From Galeruca laticollis (lineage: Eukaryota > Arthropoda > Insecta > Coleoptera > Chrysomelidae), in NCBI GenBank assembly GCA_963921935.1, contig OY998179.1, positions 53,426,222-53,490,221 of the forward strand: a stretch of DNA of 64,000 bases. The letters run 5' to 3'. The notes under the pieces were generated by a model, which did not search any database, was not told the DNA's origin, and worked only from the letters and a program-made list of their open reading frames with translations. How positions within the stretch are numbered: the stretch's first letter is position 1; the number at the start of each line of letters is the position of its first letter. Of the stretch, positions 44,478-54,636 are shown piece by piece. Made by a program: the position numbers and the translations under genes.

Positions 44478-45150
44478 CTATATTATGGAATTTCTCTGAG
44501 ATAAAATTGCCATGTTAATTAGGATTGCGTTGGAACCTATTTTGATCATTTTGTGGTTGGGGTCAAGATGTGTTTCTGTTAGACTAATTGAAGTTGAATT
44601 TGGAAATTTTTGGTTCTGATTAGGCTTAAACAGGGTTTCACCATTATTAGAAAATTTTGTATTATTCCTATTAGGAGGATTATAAGAACTCGATGGGCGA
44701 TTTTGTGGGTTTGATGCGGGATTTCGATTAGTGTGTTGATAATTCTGCATATAATTTGGCTTAGGAGGTGGCTGCTTAAGTGACTCATTATTTTGGAAAT
44801 TGGTTTTATTTTTATGAGAATAATTTTGCATATTTGGATTTGAAAAAATATTTTTTGGTTGATTATTCTGGCTCATATAAACTTGAAAATCATTTGTGAA
44901 AATATTTAAAGCAAAATTCAAACGTCATGGATTTTTTGTACGCATTAATGTACCTAGAGGTTCTTTTAATCCGCGTAGCAATACACTGAAAGCCAAATTT
45001 TTGAAGTAATTTCCTAAAATTAAATGTTCATTAACATTAGGAATGTCATAAGATAAGAAATTTGATGATTGAATAAATGCTAAATTCTATTATAAAATTC
45101 GAAAGGCCCTTCATTACCTTGTTTCATTTCTGAAAATTCTGAGGTGAAGT
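44478..45150 (-). pseudogene. Gypsy-3 Gag, C-terminal part
   Basis: Upstream (45150-44925) reads EFSEMKQGNEGPFEFYNRI, a Gag capsid block, with later stops. The open 147-codon segment (44921-44478) is an Asn/Gln/Pro-rich tail without a CCHC zinc knuckle, comparable to the nucleocapsid region of errantivirus-like Gag. A pogo element truncates it at 45151. Confidence 0.65.
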
Positions 45151-47727
45151 GGGGTAAATGTGTTTATGAGGCAAATGTGTTAGTATCGTCCCAAAATTTG
45201 AAAAGTATCAATCAGTGAGCGCCATCTGTGTTATAAGTAATACACCACCACTATTTACCTTCCCACCACTTCGAGTTGTCTGCGCGGCTAATCTATCGCC
45301 AGTTGTTGCTTCCAGAACGCACGTTATTTATTATTGTGACGAGTAGCATATTATTGGCGTAAAATTGTGATCTCAACTGGTAAGTTAGGTTTTATTACTA
45401 GGAGTGGGTTCATTTACTGTAGTTTACAATGTAGTATGTTTATTTTGTCAGAATTTTAGCAATTCATTGTCTTTTGAGACTATATCACATTTGCCCCATG
45501 AAATAAGCCTCACGAGGCAAATGTGTTATACAGTGGCGGGGAAATTGTGTTATATTATATGACATTAGCCCCTTTATTGTTTTAGTGTGGCTATTGTACG
45601 CAATTACAAGAAAAACAGAAAAATTCTTTGGATGATAAGAAATACACGAAGGCAGATCTAGAACTGGCAAATAATGAAGCCAACAGAACAACAATTTACA
45701 GAGCTGCTGAGATGTATGGAATTCCGTAAGTTTCATTGCATTCCCGAATCAAAGGTGTACGTGGTGCAATAAAAGAAGAAAAAGGCCGACCAAATACAAT
45801 TCCAATCGAGGATAAAAAAGGCTAACAAATTGTTTAAAAATAGCTGAAAAATGGGGGTATGGATTTTCCCTATAAGAAGTAATTGAACTAGTTGCTCGGT
45901 TCATCGAAAGCAACAACATAAAAAATAATTTTTAAAATGGCATTCCAGGTGATGACTGGTTCTTGAAGTTCAAAAAGCGGCACAATCTGAGTCTTAAAAC
46001 TCCTCAAAATGTGGAGTACGCCAGGAAAAAGGCATTGGATCCGTTCATAATCTATCAATACTTAGATTTGTTAAAACTTACCCTGAATGAACTTGGACTG
46101 CATGATAAACCGGAAAAAATTTGGAATCTGGATGGAAGCAGCCTCAATATCGACCCAAAGAAAGTAGTAGGTGCTGTTAATAAAGCTTCGTCTCGAACAA
46201 TCAGCTCTCCTGGCAAAGAAAACACCACAATTTTGCTAATGTGCAATTCAGCAGGAGACAAAAAGCCCCACCACTAATTGTGTACAAATGAAAGAACGTA
46301 TGGAACCAATGGCTTGCCCCACCAGAACACGAATTCAAAGGAACTGTGTACGCAGCTAGTAAAAACGGCTGGATGGAAGGGGATATATTCAAAAATTATT
46401 TTCTTAAGACTGTAGTACCTACCGCTGGTTCATAGCGACCTGTTCTTATCATATATGATAGTCACTCAACCCATGTCAGCATTGAAACTTTAGAGGTTGC
46501 TGAAAGGGAACCAATAACAATTTTGAAGCTTCCTGCACACAGCAGCCACTTGTTCCAACCATTAGATCTAGCTGTATTTAAATCGCTTAAATGCAAGTAA
46601 GATGAAAAACTTGTCACCTGGCAACGCAATCATGTAGGACAAAAAATACCCAAAAAGGTGTTTTCACAGTTCTTGTGTGAAACATGGAAACTTATTTCGC
46701 CTGATGTCATCGTAAATGGATTTAGAAAGGGAGCGATATTCCCTTTTAATCGAGATATTATTCCGGGAGAAAGTTTTCCCCCAGATCTTATGCAAAAGTG
46801 GAAGGAAACTAACAACATTTCAACACAGGTTCAAGAGCAAAGAAAAACTGATAACTCATTACCAGGCCCCTCAAACATTAGTAAAGTTAGTAACAGCAGT
46901 GTGTCATTTGAACACATTTTATTATCTGCAGTTAAAAAAAAACGACAATCACAGAAGAAAACTCGAATATGTCCTGGAGCCGAACTCTTAACATCCTCAC
47001 AAGCTATAAATATTCTAAATATTTATAAAGAAAAACTAAAACCAGTTAAAAAGGGCGCTAAAAGAAAAGCTCGATTATTTTCCACCAGTAGCAGTGATGA
47101 CGATCACACACCTCTAGAATTAATAGAGTCTGACTATTTTGAGGAGTTCGTGAATGCAGTGCTAAATAATGGTATTGATGAGAATACCATAGATGTGCAA
47201 GAATTCCAAAATGTTGCTGCTCCGGGATGTTGGGTAATTGTAAAATACTCTACAAAAAGTTAATCAAACATTTTGTTAGTAACGTGCTGGAACAAAGCGA
47301 TGAAGTATGGGGTTTTATTTACAAGGCCATACAAAAATAAATTTGTTTGGCAAAAAATCGAAGACACTGACACGGTAGTCGACAACGATATTATCACCGT
47401 TTTGCCAAAACCAACCACCCACCTAAGAGGCTTACTAGATTTTCTAGTTCGCTTGGGGGGTTATAATTTATAGTTCTGTATAATTGCAGCATCTTTGAAC
47501 ATTTTCTATTATCATGTTTTTTTAAGATAGTCTGCTAATTTTGCTTTTATATTTGAAAAGTTCATAACTTTCAAAGTGTTTGAAATATATTAATAAAGAG
47601 AAAACGAAAATATGCACATTTCTCTATATTTTATACTTTTGTCCCGGTAATAAATGTACAGGCTATGCATTACAAAATATTGGCCGTTATCACATTTGCC
47701 CCAAACTAAGGGGCAAATGTGATAGAA
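45151..47727 (+). mobile_element. pogo-type DNA transposon, decayed
   Basis: Both ends carry duplicated copies of a GGGGCAAATGTGATA-like motif: GGGGTAAATGTG and GAGGCAAATGTGTTA on the left (45151-45182), and CACATTTGCCCC and GGGGCAAATGTGATA on the right (47693-47726). A further inverted pair occurs inside at 45485-45530. The transposase pseudogene lies between. Confidence 0.8.
45600..47473 (+). pseudogene. pogo-type (Tigger/jerky-like) transposase
   Basis: Reading through breaks, the N terminus is a pipsqueak helix-turn-helix (KKYTKADLELANNEANRTT, AAEMYGIP) with a stop right after. A CENP-B-like second domain is around 45800-45960 (DDWFLKFKKRHNLSL). The DDE_1 core has KIWNLDGSS (first Asp), LIIYDSHSTHVS (second Asp) and LFQPLDLAVFKSLK (third Asp), so the DDD triad is visible. 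A C-terminal extension (46658-47263 and 47273-47473) ends DFLVRLGGYNL; this Trp/Tyr-rich tail (GCWVIVKY ... KFVWQKIED) is common in insect relatives. At least five stops or frameshifts are present. Confidence 0.85.
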
Positions 47728-48343
47728 TAACCGTGTTTTGAAAAAAATGACTAACAAAAAAAATAAGCTGATAATTAAACTTAAATCACAATGATGGGTA
47801 ATGAACATCTCCAAAATGTATTACATTTTTTTTAGAATTTTAATTATTAAGCTTTTTATTTAGCGGCGTCATATATTCAACCTAATGAAAAACTATTTCA
47901 CAATTAATCACTTCACCTTATATTTTATTTGTTAATATCTCGTTTCTCATCGTAAGTATTGATTTGACGTTTGTTTTGAAACCATGATACATTAGCAAAC
48001 TATAGGTGCTGCGTTTCATTTTTAAGACACGCTTCACGTCAAATTAATTAAGACTTTTGCTGCAAAGAGGGTGTACATATCGAAAAAAATCGTTGACGAT
48101 CATTATGTGTGGATACTCCATCTAAATGCCTTTCTAATGATGTGCTACTTATGGTATATTGCCTATTTGAAAATGAGGGGTAGGAGAAGTGGAAGGGACG
48201 GGGTTGACAAATGACAGATGTCTGTATCGCAAAAATGTGTCCCCTTAGAACAAAAATCGACCTGTTTAATGATTTTCTTAGAATCCAATGAATACTGCCA
48301 AATATCGGATGGAATAGGTTCCTTGCTCACTATGTATAATATA
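47728..48343. other. No gene recognised
   Basis: AT-rich spacer between the pogo and the long-TIR mariner-like element. Confidence 0.5.
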
Positions 48344-48345
48344 TA

Positions 48346-50224
48346 TACAGGGTGCTCATTTCAGGACTTCCCACCCTAATTTTCTCGAAACGTGAGTATT
48401 TAAAAAAAATCCTGGGACACGTCAACAAATATATCGAAGGAGACAACTTTTTATCATAGAGGCAACGCGCCCCCTTTCACCCCCCGCCAGGGGAAGTTGC
48501 CAACTTCAAAATCTTAAATGGGAAGAGTTATACCTCATTTTAAAGGTCTTTTTATTCTCTACACGTCGGCTTTTGTTTATTTTAATTGATCGATTCGTTG
48601 TCAAAATATTTAGGAAAATCTGTTTGCTGCTTCGTACCATTAAAATAAAAACTGCAATTGTTTGTTTTGTTATTCCTTCCAACTTTTTTGTATGAAAAAA
48701 TACAGAAAAATGTTTTTGATAGAGAAAATAAAAGACATGATACCTATTGAATTATTTACCATACTTACCAGTTGTGTGAGCAATTTATTAAAAATGGTTT
48801 ACACTTTAGCTGAAAAAGTTGAAATAGTGTTAATTTACGGCGCCGAAAACCAATGTGCTCGACGAACTGCTGCAATATTTAACGAAAGGCACCCAGATAT
48901 GAACACCTCTCATAGGTATTTCCTAAATCTAATCGCCAAATTTACTCAAACAGGATCTGTTGCAAATTTAAAACATGATCAGTCAAGAGTTTTAAATGAA
49001 GCCACTCAAATTGAAGTGATAGGTTATTTTGGTATGAATCCTAATACTTTGTTACGTACCATTTCTGCTGCAACTGGATTTTCCTTAGGCTCTGTCCACA
49101 AATTTACAAAAATTAATAAATTCCATCCCTATAAAATGAAAGTATGTCAACAGTTAAGTGAAGACGATTTTGACAGAAGAATTGAGTTTTGTGAACAAAT
49201 GACTACAATTATTAATAACAATAACGTGTTTTTAAAAAGTATTTGCTTCATTGATGAGTGTACTTTTTATTCAAATGGTTTTGTCAACAAACATAATTGC
49301 AGATATTGGAGCAATGAAAATGACCATGTATTTGTGGAAGGGCATACCCAGCATCACCAAAAAATTAATGTATGGGCCGGTATACTAGGAAATCAAGTAA
49401 TTGGTCCATTGTTTATAAATGGAAATCTAAATGGTGAGATATACTTGAATATGCTAGAAAATACGATCAATCCGTTAATTACCGAAGCAATTGAAAATCA
49501 ACTGGACGAAAAATTTTCAGCAAGACGGAGCTCCCCCCCCCATTATGTGCTTCCGGTCCGTCAATGGTTAAACAATGTATTTCCCGGTAAATGGATAGGG
49601 CGAAGAGGACCTATAGAGTGGCCAGCTAGGTCCCCAGATCTAGCACCATGTGATTTTTTTCTATGGGCACATTTAAAATCAGTTGATTACACACCCCCGC
49701 CACAAAATGTAGGAGACTTTCGACAAAGGATTACTGCAGAATGTCGAGCAATTCGAATAGAAGTGTTTGAAAATGTGCGTCACGAATTTGAAGAGCGGTT
49801 ATACCATTGTTTGGCCAACAATGGGCAACATTTTCAGCAATTATTAAATTGAAAATCTGTGTACAATATTGTAATTTAGTTTTGATAAAAGGAATGAGAA
49901 TAAACAGTAGCGGTTTTTATTTTAATGGTACGAAGCAGCAAATAGATTTTCCTAAATATCTCAACAACGAATCGATCAATTAAAAAAAAACCCAAACCGA
50001 AGTGTAGAGATTAAAAAGACCAATAAAATGAGGTATAACTAGATACCCCTTCCTATTGAAGATTTTAAGTTGGCAACTCCCCCTGGCGGGGGGTGAAAGG
50101 GAGCGCGTTGCCTTTATGATAAAAAGTTGCCCCTTCGATATATTTGTTGACGTGTCCCAGGATTTTTTGTTAAAATACACACATTTCGAGAAAATTAGGG
50201 TGGAAAATCCTGAAATGACCACCT

Positions 50225-50226
<2 letters not shown>
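48346..50226 (+). mobile_element. Mariner-like element with ~315 bp terminal inverted repeats
   Basis: Left arm 48346 to about 48655 (starts CAGGGTGCTCATTTCAGGAC) and right arm about 49905-50226 are inverted copies with moderate divergence. Both sides end at TA. The right side runs straight into (TA)n. One transposase gene lies between. Confidence 0.9.
48794..49852 (+). pseudogene. Mariner-like transposase with DUF4817, catalytic block out of frame
   Basis: 352 codons from ATG 48794 (MVYTLAEKVEIVLIYG), with an N-terminal DUF4817-type region (residues 1-60), a helix-turn-helix region (IGYFGMNPNTLLRTISAATG) and a DDE core: CFIDECTFYSNG (first Asp), then NVWAGILGNQVIGPLFINGN, and PARSPDLAPCDFFLWAHLKS (third Asp). 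At the second Asp the frame reads SARRSSPPHY, whereas the shifted frame at 49515-49535 reads QQDGAPP. One extra base before TTTCAG and two extra C in the nine-C run (49533-49541) together keep the frame open but remove the Asp. Thus the long open frame is not functional. Confidence 0.85.
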
Positions 50227-50294
<68 letters not shown>

Positions 50295-50296
50295 TA
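50227..50296. repeat. (TA)n microsatellite
   Basis: TA dinucleotides with CA interruptions directly outside the right TIR. Confidence 0.95.
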
Positions 50297-50966
50297 CCAC
50301 CAAAACGAAAAACAGCATTAACATTTTTTTCGATATCGCTTCATTGTACTGTCTACAATAACCCTATTTCATTCTTACACAAGCCTAAAAAATATCATTA
50401 AAAGCTCAAAAAGCACAAATAACCGTAATAGTTTAGATTTTTTTCGATACACCAATGCATCACCTTATTAATAATTTTGATTAATTCCACATTATAGATT
50501 TGGATTTATTACTTCCATTCTCTCCTTCACAGAGCTGTCTCATAATTTGACTGCTTCTCTGTATATGTGCCTACCGTTTTTAATATTTCGGAATAGGATT
50601 TGTTGAAATACTTAATGGGGATTTAAATCAAAGTTTCCCTCGTAGTCTTTGAATGTGAAGAGAAGAGAACGTGAAATGAAAAGCAACTTATGGTTAACAA
50701 GATATTACAACTGAGGAAGTTTCAAGTATGTGCCTTTGGAAACGATACCCGCATAGCTTGAGTAATATTTGCAATATACAGCGGTTTGCAATAAAATATG
50801 TTAGATATTTAAAAAAAATATTGTAGATGCACATCAACCAACAAGAATAATGAGAATTTATATTAGGTATGTGGTGTATCTGAAAATATATTGAGAATTG
50901 AAAGAAAAGGCATTCAAAATATGTCTTAGCCATATTTGTCTCCACTCATTATACATTTCAATAAAA
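50297..50966. other. No gene recognised
   Basis: AT-rich DNA, no supportable frame. Confidence 0.5.
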
Positions 50967-51246
50967 ACTATCCACCTTGAATAGTTTCAAACAAGAGACT
51001 TTTATGGAAGAATGTGAAAATATGTCAAAAATTATTTGGTTAAATACCTATACTCTTTGTAACGATCACCCCCTCGGCCCCACGGTCAGCCCCTCAGTTT
51101 TTTTGAATGGAACACCCTTTATATTTATTCAAAATTGGATGCGCCTCTGATACTAGATTTCAAATATTTATAATACTTTAGGTGTAAAATGGGGACACAA
51201 TTAATGTCAATTCAATAACAGAAACAATTTAAATCATAGAAAATTA

Positions 51247-51382
51247 AATGAAATTGACTGTCCCGACCCTTACTTCGTGGAATATGCTCATATTAGTGTT
51301 TTTAAATGGAACTCAAGGTCTCTAGTTAATTCCACAATATTGTGGAATTAACTAGAGACCTTGAGTTTCATTTAAAAACACT
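51247..51382. mobile_element. PLE family A palindrome inserted with 12 bp target duplication
   Basis: The target duplication is CATAGAAAATTA (51235-51246 and 51383-51394). The insert has inverted arms 51295-51338 and 51339-51382 meeting at CCACAATATTGTGG, plus 48 bp extra on the left. All of it is PLE family A terminal sequence. Confidence 0.85.
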
Positions 51383-51479
51383 CATAGAAAATTAATGGCA
51401 TTATTTGAATATCAATAAAAAATCAGTGTATTATGTGTTCAAACTGACTTCCATTGGTTGCCATGCAATGGTACTATCG

Positions 51480-51658
51480 AGTTCCAAATATTTCTCTCAC
51501 ATTATGTAATGTTTCTGGACGTATTGCTCGACATTCGTGAATAATTCGCTGACGTAAATCACCTAGCGTTTCTGGTTGAGTTGCATAGATCTTGGCTTTG
51601 AGATATCTCCATGAAAAAGTATGGTGGCGTTAAATCTGGTGACCACTCCATCATTGGA
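51480..51658 (-). pseudogene. Transposase C-terminal fragment, left arm
   Basis: The minus strand reads MMEWSPDLTPPYFFMEISQ, the third-Asp region with a small deletion (WSPDL in place of WPPRSPDL), then degenerates. Confidence 0.7.
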
Positions 51659-51689
51659 AATAGTCCAAATACCAGAAAATGATGATAAT

Positions 51690-52010
51690 ATGACAGATTA
51701 TCTACTGACATATCGACAAGATGAATCCCCTCCACATTACGCTCTCGATGTACAGTTTCTAGACGAAACATTTCCTGGTCGCTGGATAGGCAGACGAGGC
51801 CCAATGATGGAGTGGCCACCTAGGTCACCAGATTTAACCCCACCTAACTTTTTTTCATGGGGATATCTCAAAACCAAGATCAATGCATCTCAACCAGAAA
51901 CTTTAAGCGAATTATTCAAGAATGTCGAGCAATACGTCAAGAAACATTACAAAATGTGCGAGAAGCATTTGAAACTCGATTGTACCATTACATAGCAACC
52001 AGTTTGAACA
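51690..52010 (+). pseudogene. Transposase C-terminal fragment, spacer and right arm
   Basis: Reads RQDESPPHYALDVQFLDETF (second Asp, as QDES) and WIGRRGPMMEWPPRSPDLTP (third Asp). It is the same family as the 48.8-49.9 kb transposase, but only the last ~100 residues remain. Confidence 0.8.
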
Positions 52011-52364
52011 CCTAATACACTAATTTGTTATTGATATTTGAATAATTCCGTTAATTTTCTATTATTAAAAATTTAAATTGTTTCTGTTATGGAATTGAAA
52101 TTAATTGCAGCTCCAAAACGATTCATTTCACACCTCAAGTATTATACATTTTTGAAATATAGTATCGGAGGCGCATCCAATTTTGATTGAATATACAGGG
52201 TGTTCCATTTAAAAAAACTGAGGGGCTGACCGTGTGGCCGAGGAGGGGGACTGTTACAAAGAGTATAGGTACGTAACCAGACGTCCCCCTTCAAATAATT
52301 TTTGACCTATTTTTATATTTTTCCATAAAAGTCTCCTGTTTCAAATTATTGAAGGTGGATAGTT

Positions 52365-53007
52365 TCCGTATCGGCAAAATGGTTGAACGACGTCACGGTT
52401 TTCGAAGGCGTTTTATTTCAATATTCTACGTGGTATTAGCCAGGAATGTAGTTGTTATTCTCTTCGAAGATCGGTCAGGCCAATACGTCGAAATTATCAA
52501 AATTTTGACTGAAAGCAGGTGTAGTAGAAAATCGAAATTTATGTTCCATATAGACACCTCGTATTTCATGAAATGATATTCATTTTACTTCATACGACTA
52601 ATACGGTCGCATTTATCTGAGGTGATGGTTCGCAACTGGAAGTGAAGATAGCGCTTGTGTGTAACTACACGAGCCAAGTGAAGTTGACGGAGGACGGTAT
52701 CTTCAGTTCAGATTAGAGATTCTGAACTGGAAGGCATTACGGCACTCTCGAAGAGACCCAAGAAGGTCGAAACGCGTCAATGTACTATGCCATTCCGCTT
52801 TCAGTTGCGAATCACCACAGATGTCCGTATCGGCAAAATGGCTGATTGACGTCACGGTTTTCGAAGGGGATGTAACTCAATATTCTGCTTGGTATTAGCC
52901 AGGAATGTAGTTGTTTTTTTTCCCTTTGAAGAACGGTCAGGCCAATACGTCCAAATTATTGAAATTTCGACTGAAAGCAGGTGTAGTAGAAAATCGAAAT
53001 TTATGTT
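52365..53007 (+). repeat. Retrozyme-like unit: 459 bp period repeat with hammerhead motif
   Basis: The 181 bp at 52365-52545 recurs at 52824-53007 as a direct repeat (TCCGTATCGGCAAAATGG ... AAATCGAAATTTATGTT), so the locus is about 1.4 tandem copies of a 459 bp unit. Between the copies are a hammerhead-like motif, an inner 8 bp hairpin (AGTTCAGA/TCTGAACT at about 52705-52728) and a larger inverted repeat (CTGAGGTGATGGTTCGCAAC at 52618, inverse ending at 52820). No coding frame. Confidence 0.6.
52733..52791 (+). ncRNA. Hammerhead-like ribozyme motif
   Basis: Distal stem I GGCAT (52733-52737) pairs with ATGCC (52787-52791). The core is CTCGAAGA (52747-52754), close to CTGAAGA but one base longer. 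Stem II GACC/GGTC is perfect (52755-52758, 52765-52768), then GAAA (52769-52772), a minimal stem III CGCG, and the cleavage triplet GTC (52776-52778). Confidence 0.5.
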
Positions 53008-53012
53008 TGTTA

Positions 53013-53015
<3 letters not shown>

Positions 53016-53054
<39 letters not shown>
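53016..53054. repeat. (TA)n microsatellite
   Basis: Pure TA dinucleotides abutting the left end of PLE-B. Confidence 0.95.
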
Positions 53055-53056
<2 letters not shown>

Positions 53057-53125
53057 TGGGGATAACGGGGATTTCAGTCCAAAGAATCAACGCCAAGATC
53101 TTTTATTTACAAAATGCCGCCAAGC

Positions 53126-53152
53126 TTTCGTGTCCTTTTGACACTTCTTCAG
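53126..53152 (-). ncRNA. Hammerhead-like motif, PLE-B left arm
   Basis: Inverted copy of 56577-56603. Confidence 0.35.
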
Positions 53153-53592
53153 GGCACTATAATACATATACAAATATAAATATGATTTAAAAATAGAGAA
53201 ATAAATATAAGTACTTACATGTAAAATATTTTAAGTAAATTCAATATAAATAATCATTAAAAAATTTGTAAATGTAAAAATAAATATAATTATAATATAC
53301 TTGATGTCATATTTCACATAAGACAAATCGATACATAATTTGTTTGTTCGTTACTTAGTTATTTTAATTTTTTTTAGGTTACTTTATAATTATTTAATGA
53401 AGTTTGAATTTGAGGTTAGATTATAACCTTATAAAATGACTTTGACAGATAATTTGTTTTTGACGTTAATAGAAAAGGAAATAAGGTTAGATTATAACCT
53501 GTGAAAATGACTTTGACAAATAATTTCTTATATTTTGACCTTAATAGCAGTGAATTTAATTTTTTTGAAATAATCATATAAATAATGAAAAA

Positions 53593-53993
53593 TTATCTAT
53601 TTTGTTCAATATTCAAAAGGTTACTAAGATTTTCAATGTCACTTTTCTTATTCATACTATTATTTGCCTTGTTGATTTCAACCATTTCATGAAGATATCT
53701 TTTAGACATATTTTGTTCAGTATGTAGAACTTTAGCTTCATTAAATAACATTTTATGGCCTGTTTCGATGGAATGCTGTGTTAATGCACATGATTTTTTG
53801 TTAAGTTTTATATCACTTTTATGAGATGTAATGCAATTAGTCAAATTTCTAGAGCTGGTACCGATGTAGTTAAGATCACAGTTATTGCATTTTATTTCAT
53901 AGACTACATTTGATTTTTTTAAGTCAGGTGTAGAATCTTTCAATTTACTATTTAAATTTCCAATCGTTTTTATATTTTTCTGTGTTATCTTTA
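53593..53993 (-). pseudogene. PLE-B GIY-YIG domain, inverted copy
   Basis: Minus-strand copy of the last ~135 codons of the 54.4-56.1 kb frame (SNVVYEIKCNNCDLNYIGTS, LTNCITSHKSDIKL), open to its stop at 53593 but lacking the IYSY residues near the end and everything upstream of the linker. It shows one Arg to Cys change at the catalytic RITSHK position (CITSHK). Confidence 0.85.
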
Positions 53994-54018
53994 TTTAAAA
54001 AAATTAAAAATGATCATA

Positions 54019-54636
54019 TAAAGATAACACAGAAAAATATAAAAACGAACTAATTTTTTCCAAAAACCTCTTAACAATAATCATTTTTTGAACTCTATAT
54101 ACCAAAAAACTAAAACTTTTTTTAAAAACAATCCGAATCTTATTCTAACAAAATCAGACAAAGGTAATATCACAGTAATTATGAATAAAGAAGAATATGT
54201 TGAAAAATCTTATGATATTCTCAATGACCCTAACTCATATATCAAACTTACTAGAGATCCTACTGTAACTATACAACAGAAAGCTAATAATTTGATATCA
54301 GATTTAAAAAAATTAAAAATGATCATGTAAAGATAACACAGAAAAATATAAAAACGAACTAATTTTTTCCAAAAACCTCTTATCAATAATCATTTTTTGA
54401 ACTCTATATACCAAAAAACTAAAACTTTTTTTAAAAACAATCCGAATCTTATTCTAATAAAATCAGACAAAGGTAATATCACAGTAATTATGAATAAAGA
54501 AGAATATCTTGAAAAATCTTATGATATTCTCAATGACCCTAACTCATATATCAAACTTAATAGAGATCCTACTGTAACTATACAACAAAAAGCTAATAAT
54601 TTGATATCAGATTTAAAAAAATTAAAAATGATCAAT
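54019..54636 (+). repeat. 309 bp tandem duplication at the 5' side of PLE-B RT
   Basis: Units 54019-54327 and 54328-54636 are nearly identical. Each starts with a 30 base segment (TAAAGATAACACAGAAAAAT...) that also occurs at the right-arm boundary (55734) and, inverted, at the left-arm boundary (53964-53993). Each encodes the first ~73 RT codons. A 25 bp end of a third unit precedes them. Confidence 0.9.

Larger units (their letters stand above)
38186..45150 (-). mobile_element. Gypsy-3: errantivirus-like LTR element with env, interrupted
   Basis: Minus-strand order gag (45150-44478), protease (about 44420-44000), RT (43650-42918), RNase H (42829-42260), integrase (42240-41442) and env (38923-38186). 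Between integrase and env lie about 2.5 kb with an unrelated recombinase gene, and a pogo element borders gag at 45151. LTRs were not found. All domains but RNase H carry damage. Confidence 0.8.
50967..52364. mobile_element. Palindromic derivative of a DUF4817 mariner-like element
   Basis: Left arm 50967-51658 (minus its PLE insert) and right arm 51801-52364 are inverted copies of the same transposase 3' end, 3' UTR and terminal region, with a 142 bp spacer holding the second-Asp region. Both arms contain CAGGGTGTTCCATT facing outward. The structure therefore has two 3' ends and no 5' end. Confidence 0.8.
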
